From: Deroplatys truncata
Lineage: Eukaryota > Arthropoda > Insecta > Mantodea > Mantidae
Assembly (NCBI GenBank): GCA_030765065.1
Contig: CM060990.1
Location: forward strand, 283,119,341 to 283,183,340
Length of the DNA stretch: 64,000 nucleotides
Reading direction: 5' to 3'
The notes beneath the pieces are model-generated. The model had not been told where the DNA came from. It saw only the letters and a program-made list of their open reading frames with translations, and did no database searches. Position 1 is the first letter of the stretch; every line of letters begins with the position of its first letter. Of the stretch, positions 24,021-35,719 are shown piece by piece. A program made the position numbers and the translations under genes.

Positions 24021-25350
24021 AACTCGAATATAAATTACAGACGTTATCGACTGAACCAGACCGTAAAAACAGGTTTGTACGATACAACCCATAATAGGAT
24101 ACAGGGCCAGATGACGTCATACCTGTAGACAGACTGTGGAGGGTCAGTCGACATGCTGAAACGCGCTTGAGCGTTCTTCAGTTAATGTTTCTTTCAATGC
24201 CTACCATATCAACACCGCAATCCATTTCACAGCAAAGTTAATTTTTATTACAATACTTTCTGTACTTATTTAATTAAATTCATGTATATACCCTATTATT
24301 TAGTGATTTTTTCAATAATTTCTTCCTCCCATCTCCATCATTCTTCAAAGAATCAGTGTACAATATGCATTGTTATACGTTTTAATTTCGTTTACTTTTA
24401 AAACCGCTGCATTTGCCTGCAATTACGAGCAATAATTTTTTTTTCAGATTTACTCCGATTTTAAGCTTGTAGAATCGAATTAGGAAATGTTTTTCTAAAT
24501 GTATTATTTTTTTTTGCTTATAGTATCAACATTTTTAAAGTTTCCATGCCCGTTATTTGTATTTAGCGTAAAGATTATCATATATCATTTTTTAAATCCG
24601 TCTTCTTAAATATAATGTATCGCAATCCATTTTTAAAATCAAATCATACATGCGTTTAATGCATATAACGGATGTCTTCATATACCCAATATGGCTGCCA
24701 TGCGCGTTAAACATTCAATATGGACGCGTCCGGGCATCTTCTTCATTGAACATACTTCCGACTCTCTCCGCTAGGTGGAGCGCATGATGCATGCTACGAG
24801 TGTGGAGAGGGAGAAACCAGATCTATTTACGCTTGCAGTGGAGACAGCGCACCAGTCGGCCTGAGAGTCTCGTTAAGGGAGGTCGTATAGTTCTCACGTG
24901 TTAATACGAGTCGTCGTATCGCGTGTTCGTTACGTATTTTTTTTTTGTTTTTACCTTTCTTAGTCATGCATTCATCCAAGAGATGTTATTTCGTCAGGAC
25001 GACAGTAGTCAAATATGCATTACAAAATAAACGTTTATTCGACGTCCTTATCTTAATTCCTTTTTGATGTTAATCCAAGATGAATTTATACTCATGTCAC
25101 GCGATTCAGCCCAAGACCAGCAGTCAACTTGTAACAGCAGACAACGACGCATCATATTCTAAAGATATAATCATCCTTTACCGCATATTGCTATCTCTTT
25201 CCCTTCAGGAGATATAAGCATTTAACGATACCAATACATTTTTTTTGCGACGCACCGCCAACTAAAGTGGTCTGTAACCGAATTAATTACCCCACAGTGG
25301 TCATATTATAGCGACTTGGAGCTTCAAAGCCGATGCCGACAACTGATAAG
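24021..25350. other. Inner noncoding part of the left arm
   Basis: AT-rich, no gene. Contains an isolated GC-richer patch with CCGCTAGGTGGAGCGC (24768-24783), which resembles a CTCF-type site. Matches the inverse of 25927-27220. Confidence 0.6.
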
Positions 25351-25926
25351 TTCCTTTCTTCTATGCAGTCGACTCCCATCCCCGCTTTTTGCTATTCCGA
25401 CACCGCCATTTACGACCAGAACAATAATGCATTTTCCTGCGTCTGTGATTTGCGGTGAAAGAATAGCACACAAAAGGAAAGGCGTAAAACACTTAGCCTT
25501 TGTGGTTTCACCCTTATAAGCTACTGGACCACGATCCCCCCTCCTCTCTGCTCTACTCCAACGCGCGCCTGAACGATGAGAACAATAGTCCATTGTTCTC
25601 CAATACCGAGGTCAGCATTAGGTCAGGCTACAAAGAGGGGGAGTAGTCACACTTCCTACGCAGGGAGCCTGACAGTAAAGCACAAAGAGAGGGCGTGCCC
25701 AGTGTACGGGATAGGATTAGAAAGGATAGGGAAGGGGAGATCGGGGTCTAGTAACTTTTAAGGGAGAGGTCACAAGGGAAGGGGTGGGGGAGGGGTAGTC
25801 ACCAACACGTGACCGGCGGCATTTGGTAAGGCCATAAAGGAAGGGGCGGGGCTAGCGGCACGAGCGACAGGACGGCATGTAAGGCCTCAAAAAGGGGGCG
25901 GGGCTTGCCGGGATAGAACTAAGAAT
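25351..25926. other. Unique loop of the palindrome
   Basis: 576 bp not repeated in inverse. It is markedly richer in G and C than the arms, especially 25690-25915, which is purine-rich with GGGGAGGGG- and GGGGCGGGGC-like runs. Two direct matches of the form AAGG..GGGGCGGGGCT (near 25840 and 25893) occur. No convincing coding frame. Confidence 0.8.
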
Positions 25927-27220
25927 CTTATCAGTTGTCGGCATCGTATTTGGCTCTGAAGGAACATAATATGACTACTGTGGGGTACTTAGTTCGATTA
26001 CAGACCACTTTAATTGGCGGTGCGTCGCAAAAAAATGTATTGTTATCGTTAAATGCTTATATCTCCTGAAGGGAAAGAGATAGCAATATGCGGTAAAGGT
26101 TGATTATATTTTTAGAATGCGATGCGTCGTTGTCTGTTGTTACAAGTTGACTGCTGGTCTTGGGCTGAATCGCGTGACATGAGTATAAATTCATCTTGGA
26201 TTAACATCAAAAAGGAATTAAGATAAGGACGTCGAATAAACGTTTATTTTGTAATGCATATTTGACTACTGTTGTCCTGACGAAATTACATCTCTTGGAT
26301 GAATGCATGACTAAGAATGGTAAAAACAAACAAAAAATTACGTAACGAACACGCGATAAGACGACGCGTATTAACATGGCTGTGAGAACTATACGACCTC
26401 CCTGAACGAGGCTCTCAGGCCGACTGGTGCGCTATCTCCACTGCAAGCGTAAATAGATCTGGTTTCTCCCTCTCCACACTCGTAGCATGCATCATGCGCT
26501 CCACCTAGCGGAGAGAGTCGGAAGTATGTTCAATGAAGAAGATGCCCGGACGCGTCCATATTGAATGTTTAACGTGCATGGCAGCCATATTGGGTATATG
26601 AAGACATCCGTTATATGCATTAAACGCATGTATGATTTGATTTTAAAAATGGATTGCGATACATTATATTTAAGAAGACGGATTTAAAAAATGATATATG
26701 ATAATCTTTACGCTAAATACAAACAACGGGCATGGAAACTTTAAAAATGTTGATACTTTAAGCTACAAAAATATAATACATTTATTAAAACATTTCCTAC
26801 TTCGATTCTACAAGCTTAAAATCGGAGCAAATCTGAAAAAAAATTATTGCTTCGTAATTGGAGGCATATGCAGCAGTTTTAAAAATAATCGAACATTAAA
26901 TCGTATAACAATGCATATTGTACACTGATTCTTTGAAAAATGATGGAGATGAGAGGAAGAAATTATTCAAAAAATCACTAAATAATAGAGTATATACATA
27001 AATTTAATTAAATAAGGACAGAAAGTATTGTAATAAAAATTAACTTTGCTATGAAATGGATTGCGGTGTTGATATGGTAGGCATTGAATGAAACATTAAC
27101 TGAAGAACGCTCAAGCGCGTTTCAGCATGTCGACTGACCCTCCACAGTCTGTCTACAGGTATGACGTCATCTGGCCCTGTATCCTATTATGGTTTGTATG
27201 GTATAAACCTGTTTTTATGG
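25927..27220. other. Inner noncoding part of the right arm
   Basis: Mirror of 24021-25350. An open frame at 26698-26928 is AT-rich and not credible as a gene. Confidence 0.6.
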
Positions 27221-28560
27221 TCTGGTTCAGTCGATAACGTCTGTAATTTGCATTCGAGGTCGTGGGGTTCGATTGCCTTTGGATGTTCACTCTGACATTA
27301 GATTTTTCTCGATTTCCCCTGGTCTGTGAGCGAATGCATGAGTGGTTTCTCATCGATTTCTATTTTCTTTCATTTTATTTGATTTACATCTTAACCTATG
27401 TGCTTCTAAGGCACTCTGTCTGGATTACCGTCCGCCAATCGCTCAGACCTTAGATTTTTTCGTGGTTTTGCCTGGTCTGCAGGCGAATGCCTGAGTGGTT
27501 TCCCATCTATCACGATTTTCTTTCATTTACATCTTTATGCTTCTAGAGTCCTTTGTTTGATTTCCCTGTCGGTCGCACACTCTATCCTGGGATTTTTCGT
27601 GGTTTTCCCTGGTCTGCAGGCGAATGCCTGGGTGGTTTCCCGTCTATCACGATTTTCTTTCATTTTATTTGATTTACATCTTTCATTATACAATTTGAAG
27701 ATCTCCCTGGTTCGAATCCCGGTCACGCCTACTCTGACAGATTTTTCTCGATTTCCCTGGGCTGTGGGCGAATGCCTGAGTGGTTTCTCGTCGATTTCTA
27801 TTTTCTTTCATTTTATATGATTTACATCTTAACCTATGTGCTTCTAAGGCACTCTGTCTGGATTACCGTCCGCCAGTCGCTCAGACCTTTGATTTTTTCA
27901 TGGTTTTGCCTGGTCTGCAGGCGAATGCCTGAGTGGTTCCCCGTCTATCACGATTTTCTTTCATTTGCATCTTTATGCTTCTAGAGTCCCTTGTTTGATT
28001 TCTCCGGCGGTCGCACAATCTATCCTGGGATTTTTCATAGTTTTCCCTGGTCTGCAGACGAATGCCTGAGTGGTTTCCCATCTATCACGATTTTCTTTCA
28101 TTTTATTTGACTTACATCTTTCACGAGCGCAATCTGATGGTTTCCCTCGTTCGATTGCCGTTGGTTGTTCACTCTGACATATTCTTTCGTGGTTTTCCCC
28201 GGTCTGTAGGCGAATGTCTGGGTTGTTTCCCATCTATCACGATTTTATTGCATTTTTATTTGATTTACATCTTAACCTATCTGCTTCTAAGGTCCTTTGT
28301 TTGATTCCTGTTGGTTGGTCACTCTGACATCATATTTTTTATGGTTTTCCCTGGTCTGTAGGCGAATGCTTGAGTGGTTTCTCATCGAATACGATTTCCT
28401 TTCATTCTATATAATTTGTATCTTTTACGGGTGCTTTTAGAGTCCCTGGTTCAAGTCCCGTTGGACGCTCACTCTGACATATTTTTCGTGGTTTTCCATG
28501 GTCTGCAGGCGAGTGCCTGAGAGGTAAATGCTATCACGATTTCCTTTCATTTGCATCGCT
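27221..28560. repeat. Tandem array of ~150-bp tRNA-related units, right arm
   Basis: Mirror of the left array. A-box-like GGTTCAGTCGATAACG at 27224-27240 and B-box-like GGGGTTCGATTGCC at 27264-27277 on the plus strand. Another B-box-like copy CTGGTTCGAATCCCGG lies near 27708, the best match to the tRNA consensus. Confidence 0.75.
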
Positions 28561-28847
28561 GTGCTTCTAGGTTTCGTTGCGCAGAGGGAATGCTTGCCTC
28601 TTGCTCGGTCAACTGATCGTTCATCACCTTCACGAGTCAAGCTCTCCGAATCTGTACGGTTATACCCGAACAATACATACATCTTCACAATACTTTGCTC
28701 ACTCACTCTAAGCATGCAAAGCTATACGAAGACTCTCGAACATCAGTATAACACGAATTGAAATATAAGAGCTTACACGCTTCACCACCGTTTTTTTTAG
28801 TATTAATAATCAGGATATAATTGATCTAAAAAGGTTCGTGCTTCCTC

Positions 28848-28855
28848 TATAAATA
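28848..28855 (+). promoter_or_regulatory. TATA box upstream of right-arm polymerase
   Basis: TATAAATA within CTCTATAAATAGAG, about 165 bp before the ATG at 29015; conserved in both arms. Confidence 0.55.
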
Positions 28856-29014
28856 GAGCGAGCTCTAGCATTGAAATTCATTCTGTTGATCATCTCTGAG
28901 GTGTTAACATCGCTGTTCTCTCAGAAAATAATCAACCTTCTAAAGCGTTATCAAGGTAAAGAGGCGTACATTTCCTTGAAGAAAGGTTAATACCTTATTA
29001 TATCAAGAAGAAAA

Positions 29015-32000
29015 ATGAATACGTCCTCATATAAGGATATCATTCCTAGTGCCTCAGGATATTCTTGTGGTAAATGCTGTAAGAAATTCCTCCGTGGATA
29101 TGATAAAAGACGACATGAGCTAGGTTGTAAAAAGCTCTTCAAGTGTAAATATTGTAATGTAGCCTTCAAAGACAGCTATAAGGGTCGTCGACACGAAGAT
29201 GCGTGTGAAATAAGCAGACCTGAGAAGAAACGTAGATTAGAACCGACAAAGCATGAGTTGTTATCTACAATGGAGGAGTGTGACATGAAAGAATATGAAA
29301 CTTCATTCCATGGACGCTTGAAATCGTATTTTATACGATGTGAATCGACTTAGGCCCTGAATATGTACCTGCATGAGACGAAACAGCGGATAATCCACGC
29401 TATGCATAAAGAGCTTGGTATTCACAAAAGTGTGAAAATTAATCTGTTAGCTGAGTGTAGATTTGTTAACAGTTTCGGAGAAACCTCTGACAAAACATTT
29501 AAAACACGGAATCAAGCTGTTTTCCTAGAAACGGATCTGGACTCTATGCTGGAGACGCAAATGAAGAAGTTGGTTACTGAAATGGAGGAATCACAACTTA
29601 AGGGTAGCAACTGGGCTCTGCTTGCTGTAAAAGGAATTCGACTTCGTATTAACAAGTACAATCCGTTACGTGGAAGTAGCTACAAACCCCTATCACCTTC
29701 TGTTGGAAGTAAAGAAGCGTGTATAAACATCCAGAATTTAACTGATGAGCCTTGTTTCATGTACTCTGTATTGGCCAAATTCGTTGAGAAGAACGCACAA
29801 CGGGTGAGCAAATACGAACAATTCCAAGATATGTACGACTTCAGCTGCGTTTCCTATCCTACTCCACTTTCTCAAATACCTAAATTTTAGAAGCTTAATA
29901 GGATGTCTATCAACGTTTTCGGTCTGGATGAGAAGCATGAAGTGTATCGGATAAAGGTTGCTGACACTGAACTGCCTGACCACCGTGACCTCCTACTATT
30001 GAGTGACAGTAGTGGAAAACATCACTATGTATAATTCAAGAATTTTGAGAAGCTCGTTCGGCGTCAGAAAACTAAGCATGATGGAGTGATATATACCTGT
30101 AAGCGGTGCTTTACACATTTTGACGATCGATATGGACGAAGTGGACTGGAAAAACTGCAAGAACATGCATCCATCTGTAATCAGCATGGTGTTGCAAGGG
30201 TAGTTATGGCTACAAAGGAGAAATCAATTGTGCAGTTTAAAAATGTGGAGAGAATGCTGAAAGTACCTTATGTCATCTATGCGGATTTTGAGAGTATTCT
30301 CACTCCATGTCATAGTGTATTCCCAGTCCTGAAACTTCCTATACAACCCCTTATCAAGAGCATACAGCAATGAGCTTCTGTGTTTACGTTAAACCATCAA
30401 CCATAGTTGAACATCTGAAAACTAGCCTTCCTAAGCATCCCTATGTATATCGTGGTGTTGATGCTGCTCAGAAGTTTATGGAATACCTGTCATTCCTTGC
30501 AAAGGAGATTAATAATATATACAAATCTGACATGCCCCTGAAACTTACAGATCAACAGCAGATGGATTTCAACGCCTCTACGGTATGCTACTTGTGTGGA
30601 AAAACCTTTACTGAAGAGAACTATAAAGTACGCGACCATAATCGCATCAGTGGTGAATATCGAGGAAGTAATTTAGCCTGCAAAACACCTAAATATATCC
30701 CTGTCTTCATGCACAACCTCAGTGTATATGACTCACACTTCATTGTTAAGGAGCTGGGATGTACAAGTGAGCGGGTGGAAGTAATTCCTAGCTCTGAAGA
30801 AAGCTATATATCATTCTCCGAGTATGTCAGATATATAAAGCTCCGGTTTGTAGATAGTTTTCGGTTCCTGAGTACAAGCTTGGATAAGCTGGTAAAAAAT
30901 CTAACATCGTACCCTGAGACATTGAAGTACTACGGAGAAGACAAGATGAAGTTGATGACACGTAAGGGTGTATTTCCCTATGATTACGCCACTTCATGGG
31001 ACGTCTTGAACGAGACCTGCCTCCTCCTAAGAACTACTTCTACAATAAACTGAATGAAGAAGAAATTAGTGATGCTGACTACAAACATGCTAGAAATGTA
31101 TGGAGACTGTTCAATGTGAGAAACCTGGGAGAATACAGTGACCTCTACTTAATATCTGAAGTTCTTCTTCTAGCTGATATCTTTGAGACATTCAGAGAGC
31201 AAACTCTCAAAACGCACAAAGTTGATCCAGCACATTATTTTACCTCTCCAGGACTTACATGGGACGCCATGTTACTGTATACCGGAATCGAACTGGAACT
31301 GTTACAGGATTATGACCAACTACTCATGGTGGAATCCGGCATAAGAGGAGGTTTATGCCAAGAGTCCCATCGGTATGCAGAGGCTAATAACACTTACATG
31401 GACAAGTTTGATCCGTCGAGACCAACCCTATTCATTACCTATGAGGACGCCAACAACCAATATGGGTGGGCAATAAGTCACGCCCTTCCTTTTGGTGGAT
31501 TTCAGTGGGTTTCACCTAATGATATAAACTTACAAAGACTAGAAGAAGATGATCCTCATGTATACATATTAGAAGTTGACATCGAGTATCCTGCATAACT
31601 CCATGATTTGCATAATGATATACCATTCCTGCCTGAGTGTCTGAAACCAAAGGACTCGACTGCGAAGAAGCTAGATCCTCGCCTTGGATCACGAACGAAG
31701 TATGTAGTACATTACATGACTTTGAAGCAAGCTCTTAGTCATGGCCTGGGACTAACAAAAATTCATCGTGTGTCACAATTTCGACAGTCACAGTGGTTAA
31801 AACCGTATGTGGAATTTAATAACAGACTACGACAACAGGCTGCAAATGATTTTGAGAAGGATCTCTACAAACTGTTTAACAACGCCATGTTTGGAAAAAC
31901 AATGGAGAACCTTCGTAATCGTGTGGATATACGGTTGGTGACAAACGAGAAGACTCTGGAAAAGTTAATTGCAAAGCCTACGTTTATCGCCAGGACGATA

Positions 32001-32651
32001 TATGCTTCTAATCTAGCTGCTGTACATATGGCCTCTCGTCAGATCGTATTCAACAAGCGTATATACATCGGTATGAGTGTGTTGGACATCTCCAAGACAT
32101 TAATGTATAACTATCATTACGACGTGTTGTTACCGTATTATGGAGCTGAAAACCTGAAGCTTATGTATATGGACACTGATTCGTTCATTCATCGTGTTAC
32201 AACTGAAGATGTGTACCAGGACAAGCTACGTTTTCTCGAACACCTAGATACAGCTGATTACCCTGTCAACCATATATGCTATTCAGCTCTAAACAAGAAG
32301 GTGTTGGGAAAATTTAAAGATGAGGCTAATGGTAAAATCATCCTACGCTTTGTTGGACTACGTCCTAAGATGTATGTCTTAAATATTCAAGGCTCAATGA
32401 TTAAAAAGATTATAGGTATAAAACGTAGCGCTATTAAGCAGTACATTTCGTTTGACAGGTATACAGACCGTCTTAAAACCGGAGAAATCATCAGAACACC
32501 CATGAATCTGATCCTGTCTCGGGAGCATGCTCTTGCCACAGTGCAAGTGAATAAAATTGCATTGACTCCGTTTGAAGATAAAAGAATTATTGCTGAGGAC
32601 GGAATAACGACATATGCGTATGGACATTACGCCGTTACAAACAGTGCTTGA
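29015..32651 (+). pseudogene. pPolB: Protein-primed B-family DNA polymerase, right arm copy (inactivated)
   Basis: Same gene as in the left arm, with the same domain order: paired C2HC fingers, exonuclease motifs, motif A (YEDANNQYGWAMS), motif B (FNNAMFGKTMEN), motif C (YMDTDS), ending HYAVTNSA. Lesions shared with the left arm are TAG at 29351-29353 (after CEST) and TAG after PKF (29888-29890). Private lesions are TAA in the YVxFKNFEKL segment near 30030, a frame change near 30345, one near 31018 in the NET.LPP region, and TAA at 31596-31598. The left arm is open at these private sites, so the arms decayed separately after formation. Motif A keeps the family's YG, whereas the left arm has YE. 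Confidence 0.9.
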
Positions 32652-33104
32652 AAGAATGTAAGACAAAGATAAAGATTTTCTCGTGAGTCTGCAATCTTAA
32701 AAAATGAAGGTTATCCGTGTGCTGTATATGCAGCTAGCAGACGAGCGATGAAGAAAGAAGAAGATGGAAGGGAAGGTGGTAACCCTGCCATTAGGAGCAA
32801 TCCCAGTGCTAGTCTCAAGCCTAGATAAAAAGGGGAGAGACACCTACAACGAACTAAAATAAGGGTATGTTGACGTAAACTTTTCAATTAAAACTCTCGA
32901 ATAAGAAAACCTGAATGAAACATTACAATTTCATTAAAATAAAGTTGAGGTTATCTTTGGTTAGCCAGATTAGGTTAGTCGATGACTGAGTAGAATAGAT
33001 GATGCGAGGAACGTTTGGGATTGGTCGGGTTAATCTAGGCTAGGTTCTCGTACTTATTGTCTAAGTTATGAAGGATGAATTAGTTTAGATTGCCTTAGCA
33101 ATGG

Positions 33105-33320
33105 GTTGGTTACTTGTTGTTCTTACGTTTTGTTACGTGGTTACATGGTTGGTACGTGTTGTTACGTCATGTGACGTTTCTGGTTACGAGATGTCACGTG
33201 ATGTTATGAGGATACGTGCTTATGTTACTTAGTGTAACGTCTTGTCATGCTGTTATGTTACGTTGTGTTACGTCTTGTTACGTGGTTACGTTTGTTGGTT
33301 ACGTCTTGTTACGTGATTAT
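33105..33320. repeat. Short GTTACGT-type tandem array, right arm
   Basis: Mirror of 17925-18140, read here as GTTACGTCTTGTTACGTGG-like blocks. Noncoding. Confidence 0.75.
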
Positions 33321-33529
33321 GTTAGGAATGAATAGACAATGAGAAGATCCAGAGCAAACAAGGTGGCAATAGGTTAGGACGTATACTTCGCTGTAAACCG
33401 ATATACAGTTTGTCCCTCTCCGTCTCGCGCACTACTGTTTAACATATATAAAGTTTGTAAGGTTTAGAAAATAAGTATATAAAAGTGTTGTAACGCTGGA
33501 TGAGAAAAGTTTTATAATCGAATTACTCT

Positions 33530-34800
33530 CTATATTACCGTATAAACCTACATTCCTCCTCCTTCAACCCCTGTCTATCCTTGTATCTCTCCCGTTTTCC
33601 ATATTTCTCCCATATAAACGTATACTCTACTCCTCAAACCATGTCTAGACTAGCACCTCTCCTCGTATGCCCTACCGCTCTCATATAAATGCATTTTCCT
33701 CCTTGAACAATCTCTCAACCTAGCACCTACCTTCGTTTTCCTCATCTCTCCATATAAACGCATTTTCTGTCATTCAGACCTTCCTGTCTAGCCTAGCACT
33801 TCTCCTCATATTCCCCTACCTCTCTCATATAAGACGCATTCCCTCCTTCAACCCCGTCTAGCCTAGCATCGACCCTCGTATTCCCTATCTCTCGCATATA
33901 AACGCCTACTCTATCATTCAAAACTCCTATCCTAATACCTCTCCTCGGTTCGCTATATCGCTCATATAAAACGCCATAATCTATCCTTCAAGTCCTGTTT
34001 AGTATAGCATCTTTCCTTGTATTCCCTATCTCTCTCGCATAAAGCGTATCCCTCCCTCCTTTAGCATCTGACTAGCCTAGCATCAGCTCTGGTATTCCCT
34101 ATCTCTCCTCTATAAACGCATTTTCCTCCTTGAACCGTCGCATCTACCCTCGCTTTCCCTATCCTTTCCCTCATAAACGCAAAAGTGGCACAGCTTCTGT
34201 CTATAATACCGTCTGTCTCCGTTTTCCATACATTCCTCATATAAGCGTATACCCTACACCTTAACCTCTGTCTACACTAGCACCTCTCCTCGTATGCCCT
34301 ATCTCTGTCGTATAAAGCATATCCCTCCCTCCTGCTCTACCTCGGAATTCTCCTCGTTTACCCTATCTTCTCCATATAAACGCATTTTTCCTCCTTGAAG
34401 TTTCTCTCAACCTAGCATATACCTTCGTTTTCCTCGTCTCTTCATATAAAAAAGCTCTACTCTTCCCTTCAAGCCCTGTTTAGTCTAGTACCTCTCCACG
34501 TATCCTCTGTCTCTCCTGTATATGTATCCGTATTCTCCTGCTTCAGCATCTGTCTAGCCTATTATCTGTTCACGTTTTCCCTATCTTTCCTATATAAACA
34601 GCTATTCCACTTCTCAAACTCTGTCTAGTCTAACACTTCTCGTCGTATTCCCCGTATCTCTCATATAAAGCGCATCCCCACTCCTTCAACCTCTATGTAG
34701 CCTAGCATCGATCCTCGTAGTCCCTATCTTCCCCATATAAACGCATTTTCCTCCGCATCCACCCTCGTTTTCCCTATCCTTTCCCATATAAACGCAAAAA
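33530..34800. repeat. Degenerate ~80-bp minisatellite, right tip
   Basis: Mirror of 16439-17705; ends about 30 bp before the element tip. Confidence 0.8.
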
Positions 34801-34829
34801 TGTGCTTGGTCTGTCCTACATATCCTACT

Positions 34830-34835
34830 GTTATT
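34830..34835. repeat. Right target site duplication GTTATT
   Basis: Identical to 16402-16407. Confidence 0.9.
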
Positions 34836-35005
34836 AAAACCTGCCAAGGCAGTGTCACCGCCCATGAACATTAGAATCTCAGCTCTAAAAAGAAATCGTC
34901 ATCCTCAACTATTTCCTAAGCTCCACCATCCTTAATCAAACACGTGACTCCGAAGCTTCTCGAGGTAGCAGCAAATAAAATAATAAGTTGATCCAGGTCA
35001 GCACT
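34836..35005 (+). repeat. Dispersed LTR-like repeat, right flank of the palindromic element
   Basis: Matches 6840-6996, with the left half of the repeat found at 16380-16407. It is the interrupted copy of the target repeat. Confidence 0.6.
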
Positions 35006-35087
35006 AGTGTTCAATGTCTACTTAAATCCTAGGATTATTATATCCAGCAGTCATTAAACCATTCGATTCCACTGGAATTAGGGCATC

Positions 35088-35120
35088 ATTGTTCATCATC
35101 ATCATCAGCATCATCATCAT
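35088..35120. repeat. CAT microsatellite
   Basis: Repeated CAT triplets with minor interruptions. Confidence 0.7.
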
Positions 35121-35219
35121 ACACTACACAGTCTGGACCTAAAGATCCGTTCCGGCTACACAGTTACAGTTGATCTCTTATAGCTTTTGGATCTTCCTAC
35201 ACTTCTGCTAGTTTGACGG

Positions 35220-35520
35220 CAACTTAATACTTGGAGAGGACTACGTTGCGTGTCCATCCTGCAAAGGCGCGTGTATCATTCATCTCTTTTATTTTTCATC
35301 GTTTTTACTATATTTGTAATTCCTAATTCTTTCCTTATATCTCCATTCCTTTGATGATTCAGCAGAGTGGATCAAGGCATTGGAAGCAGCAATTTTATTT
35401 CTGATGCCTCAATCTTTTGTTTATGTTTTTGTTACTCGTGAGGGCCCATACTTCTGCTCCATATAGCAGGACTAGAATCGCCAGGACTTAAATTTTATTA
35501 AAGAAATAACATTTTAAAAT
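35220..35520 (-). pseudogene. Non-LTR retrotransposon RT C-terminal relic
   Basis: On the minus strand the frames read LLYGAEVWALTSN and, after a frameshift, RNGDIRKELGITNIV, matching the segment just downstream of the RT palm of arthropod non-LTR elements (YG.E.W...  and R..DIR.ELGI). Too short and broken to assign a clade. Confidence 0.6.
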
Positions 35521-35719
35521 TGCTTCTTTACGTACCTTCTTAAATAGTGTCCCTTAGATAGTCCCTTTTAACCAATTATACTTAAGGAGCTTATCATTTA
35601 TATACTTTTATACTGTGTAGGAAACTATACACGCTAAATAATTGAATCTGGGTGTTGTTCTATTATTTTGCCATTTATTTCAATTTCTGCTCGCATGTGT
35701 GATTTACCTCTAAATGCCA

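Larger units (their letters stand above)
16408..25350 (+). repeat. Left arm of the giant inverted repeat
   Basis: 8943 bp, inverse of 25927-34829. From tip to loop: ~80-bp minisatellite, ACGTAAC array, polymerase gene on the minus strand, TATA box, ~150-bp tandem array, then about 1.2 kb of AT-rich noncoding DNA. Arms are very similar: in the last 311 codons of the polymerase only 7 residues differ. Confidence 0.92.
16408..34829. mobile_element. Palindromic Polinton-derived element (18.4 kb)
   Basis: The element begins AGTAGGATATATAGGACAGA and ends with its near-perfect inverse, TCTGTCCTACATATCCTACT, and sits between identical 6-bp direct repeats. Its ends share the pattern AGTAG..ATA.A.AGG with the full-length Polinton at 46189. 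Unlike an ordinary Polinton, with TIRs of hundreds of bases and a unique middle, nearly all of it is inverted repeat: arm 16408-25350, loop 25351-25926, arm 25927-34829. The only genes are two copies of the DNA polymerase, transcribed outward. Integrase, ATPase, protease and capsid genes are absent, so integration must have been supplied in trans. The single pair of duplications at the outer ends shows that both arms entered together. Confidence 0.9.
25927..34829 (-). repeat. Right arm of the giant inverted repeat
   Basis: 8903 bp, mirror copy of the left arm with the same order of parts. It differs by scattered substitutions and small indels, for example a 15-bp deletion within the polymerase near 30670. 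Confidence 0.92.

Noticed and set aside
22566-24128. Several basic open frames rich in RETTQAF, GKTMKN and similar
   Set aside because: They lie across the ~150-bp tandem array, recur in register with it, and exist on both strands; they are by-products of the repeat.
22700-28560. CRISPR array
   Set aside because: Units are ~150 bp, diverged, and lack a repeat-spacer pattern; the DNA is eukaryotic.
16408-34829. Two independent full Polintons in inverted orientation
   Set aside because: Only one pair of 6-bp duplications exists, at the outer ends; there are no Polinton ends at the loop and no integrase or capsid genes.
34686-34871. Short frame with repeated VYMGK
   Set aside because: Translation of the tip minisatellite crossing the element boundary; not a gene.
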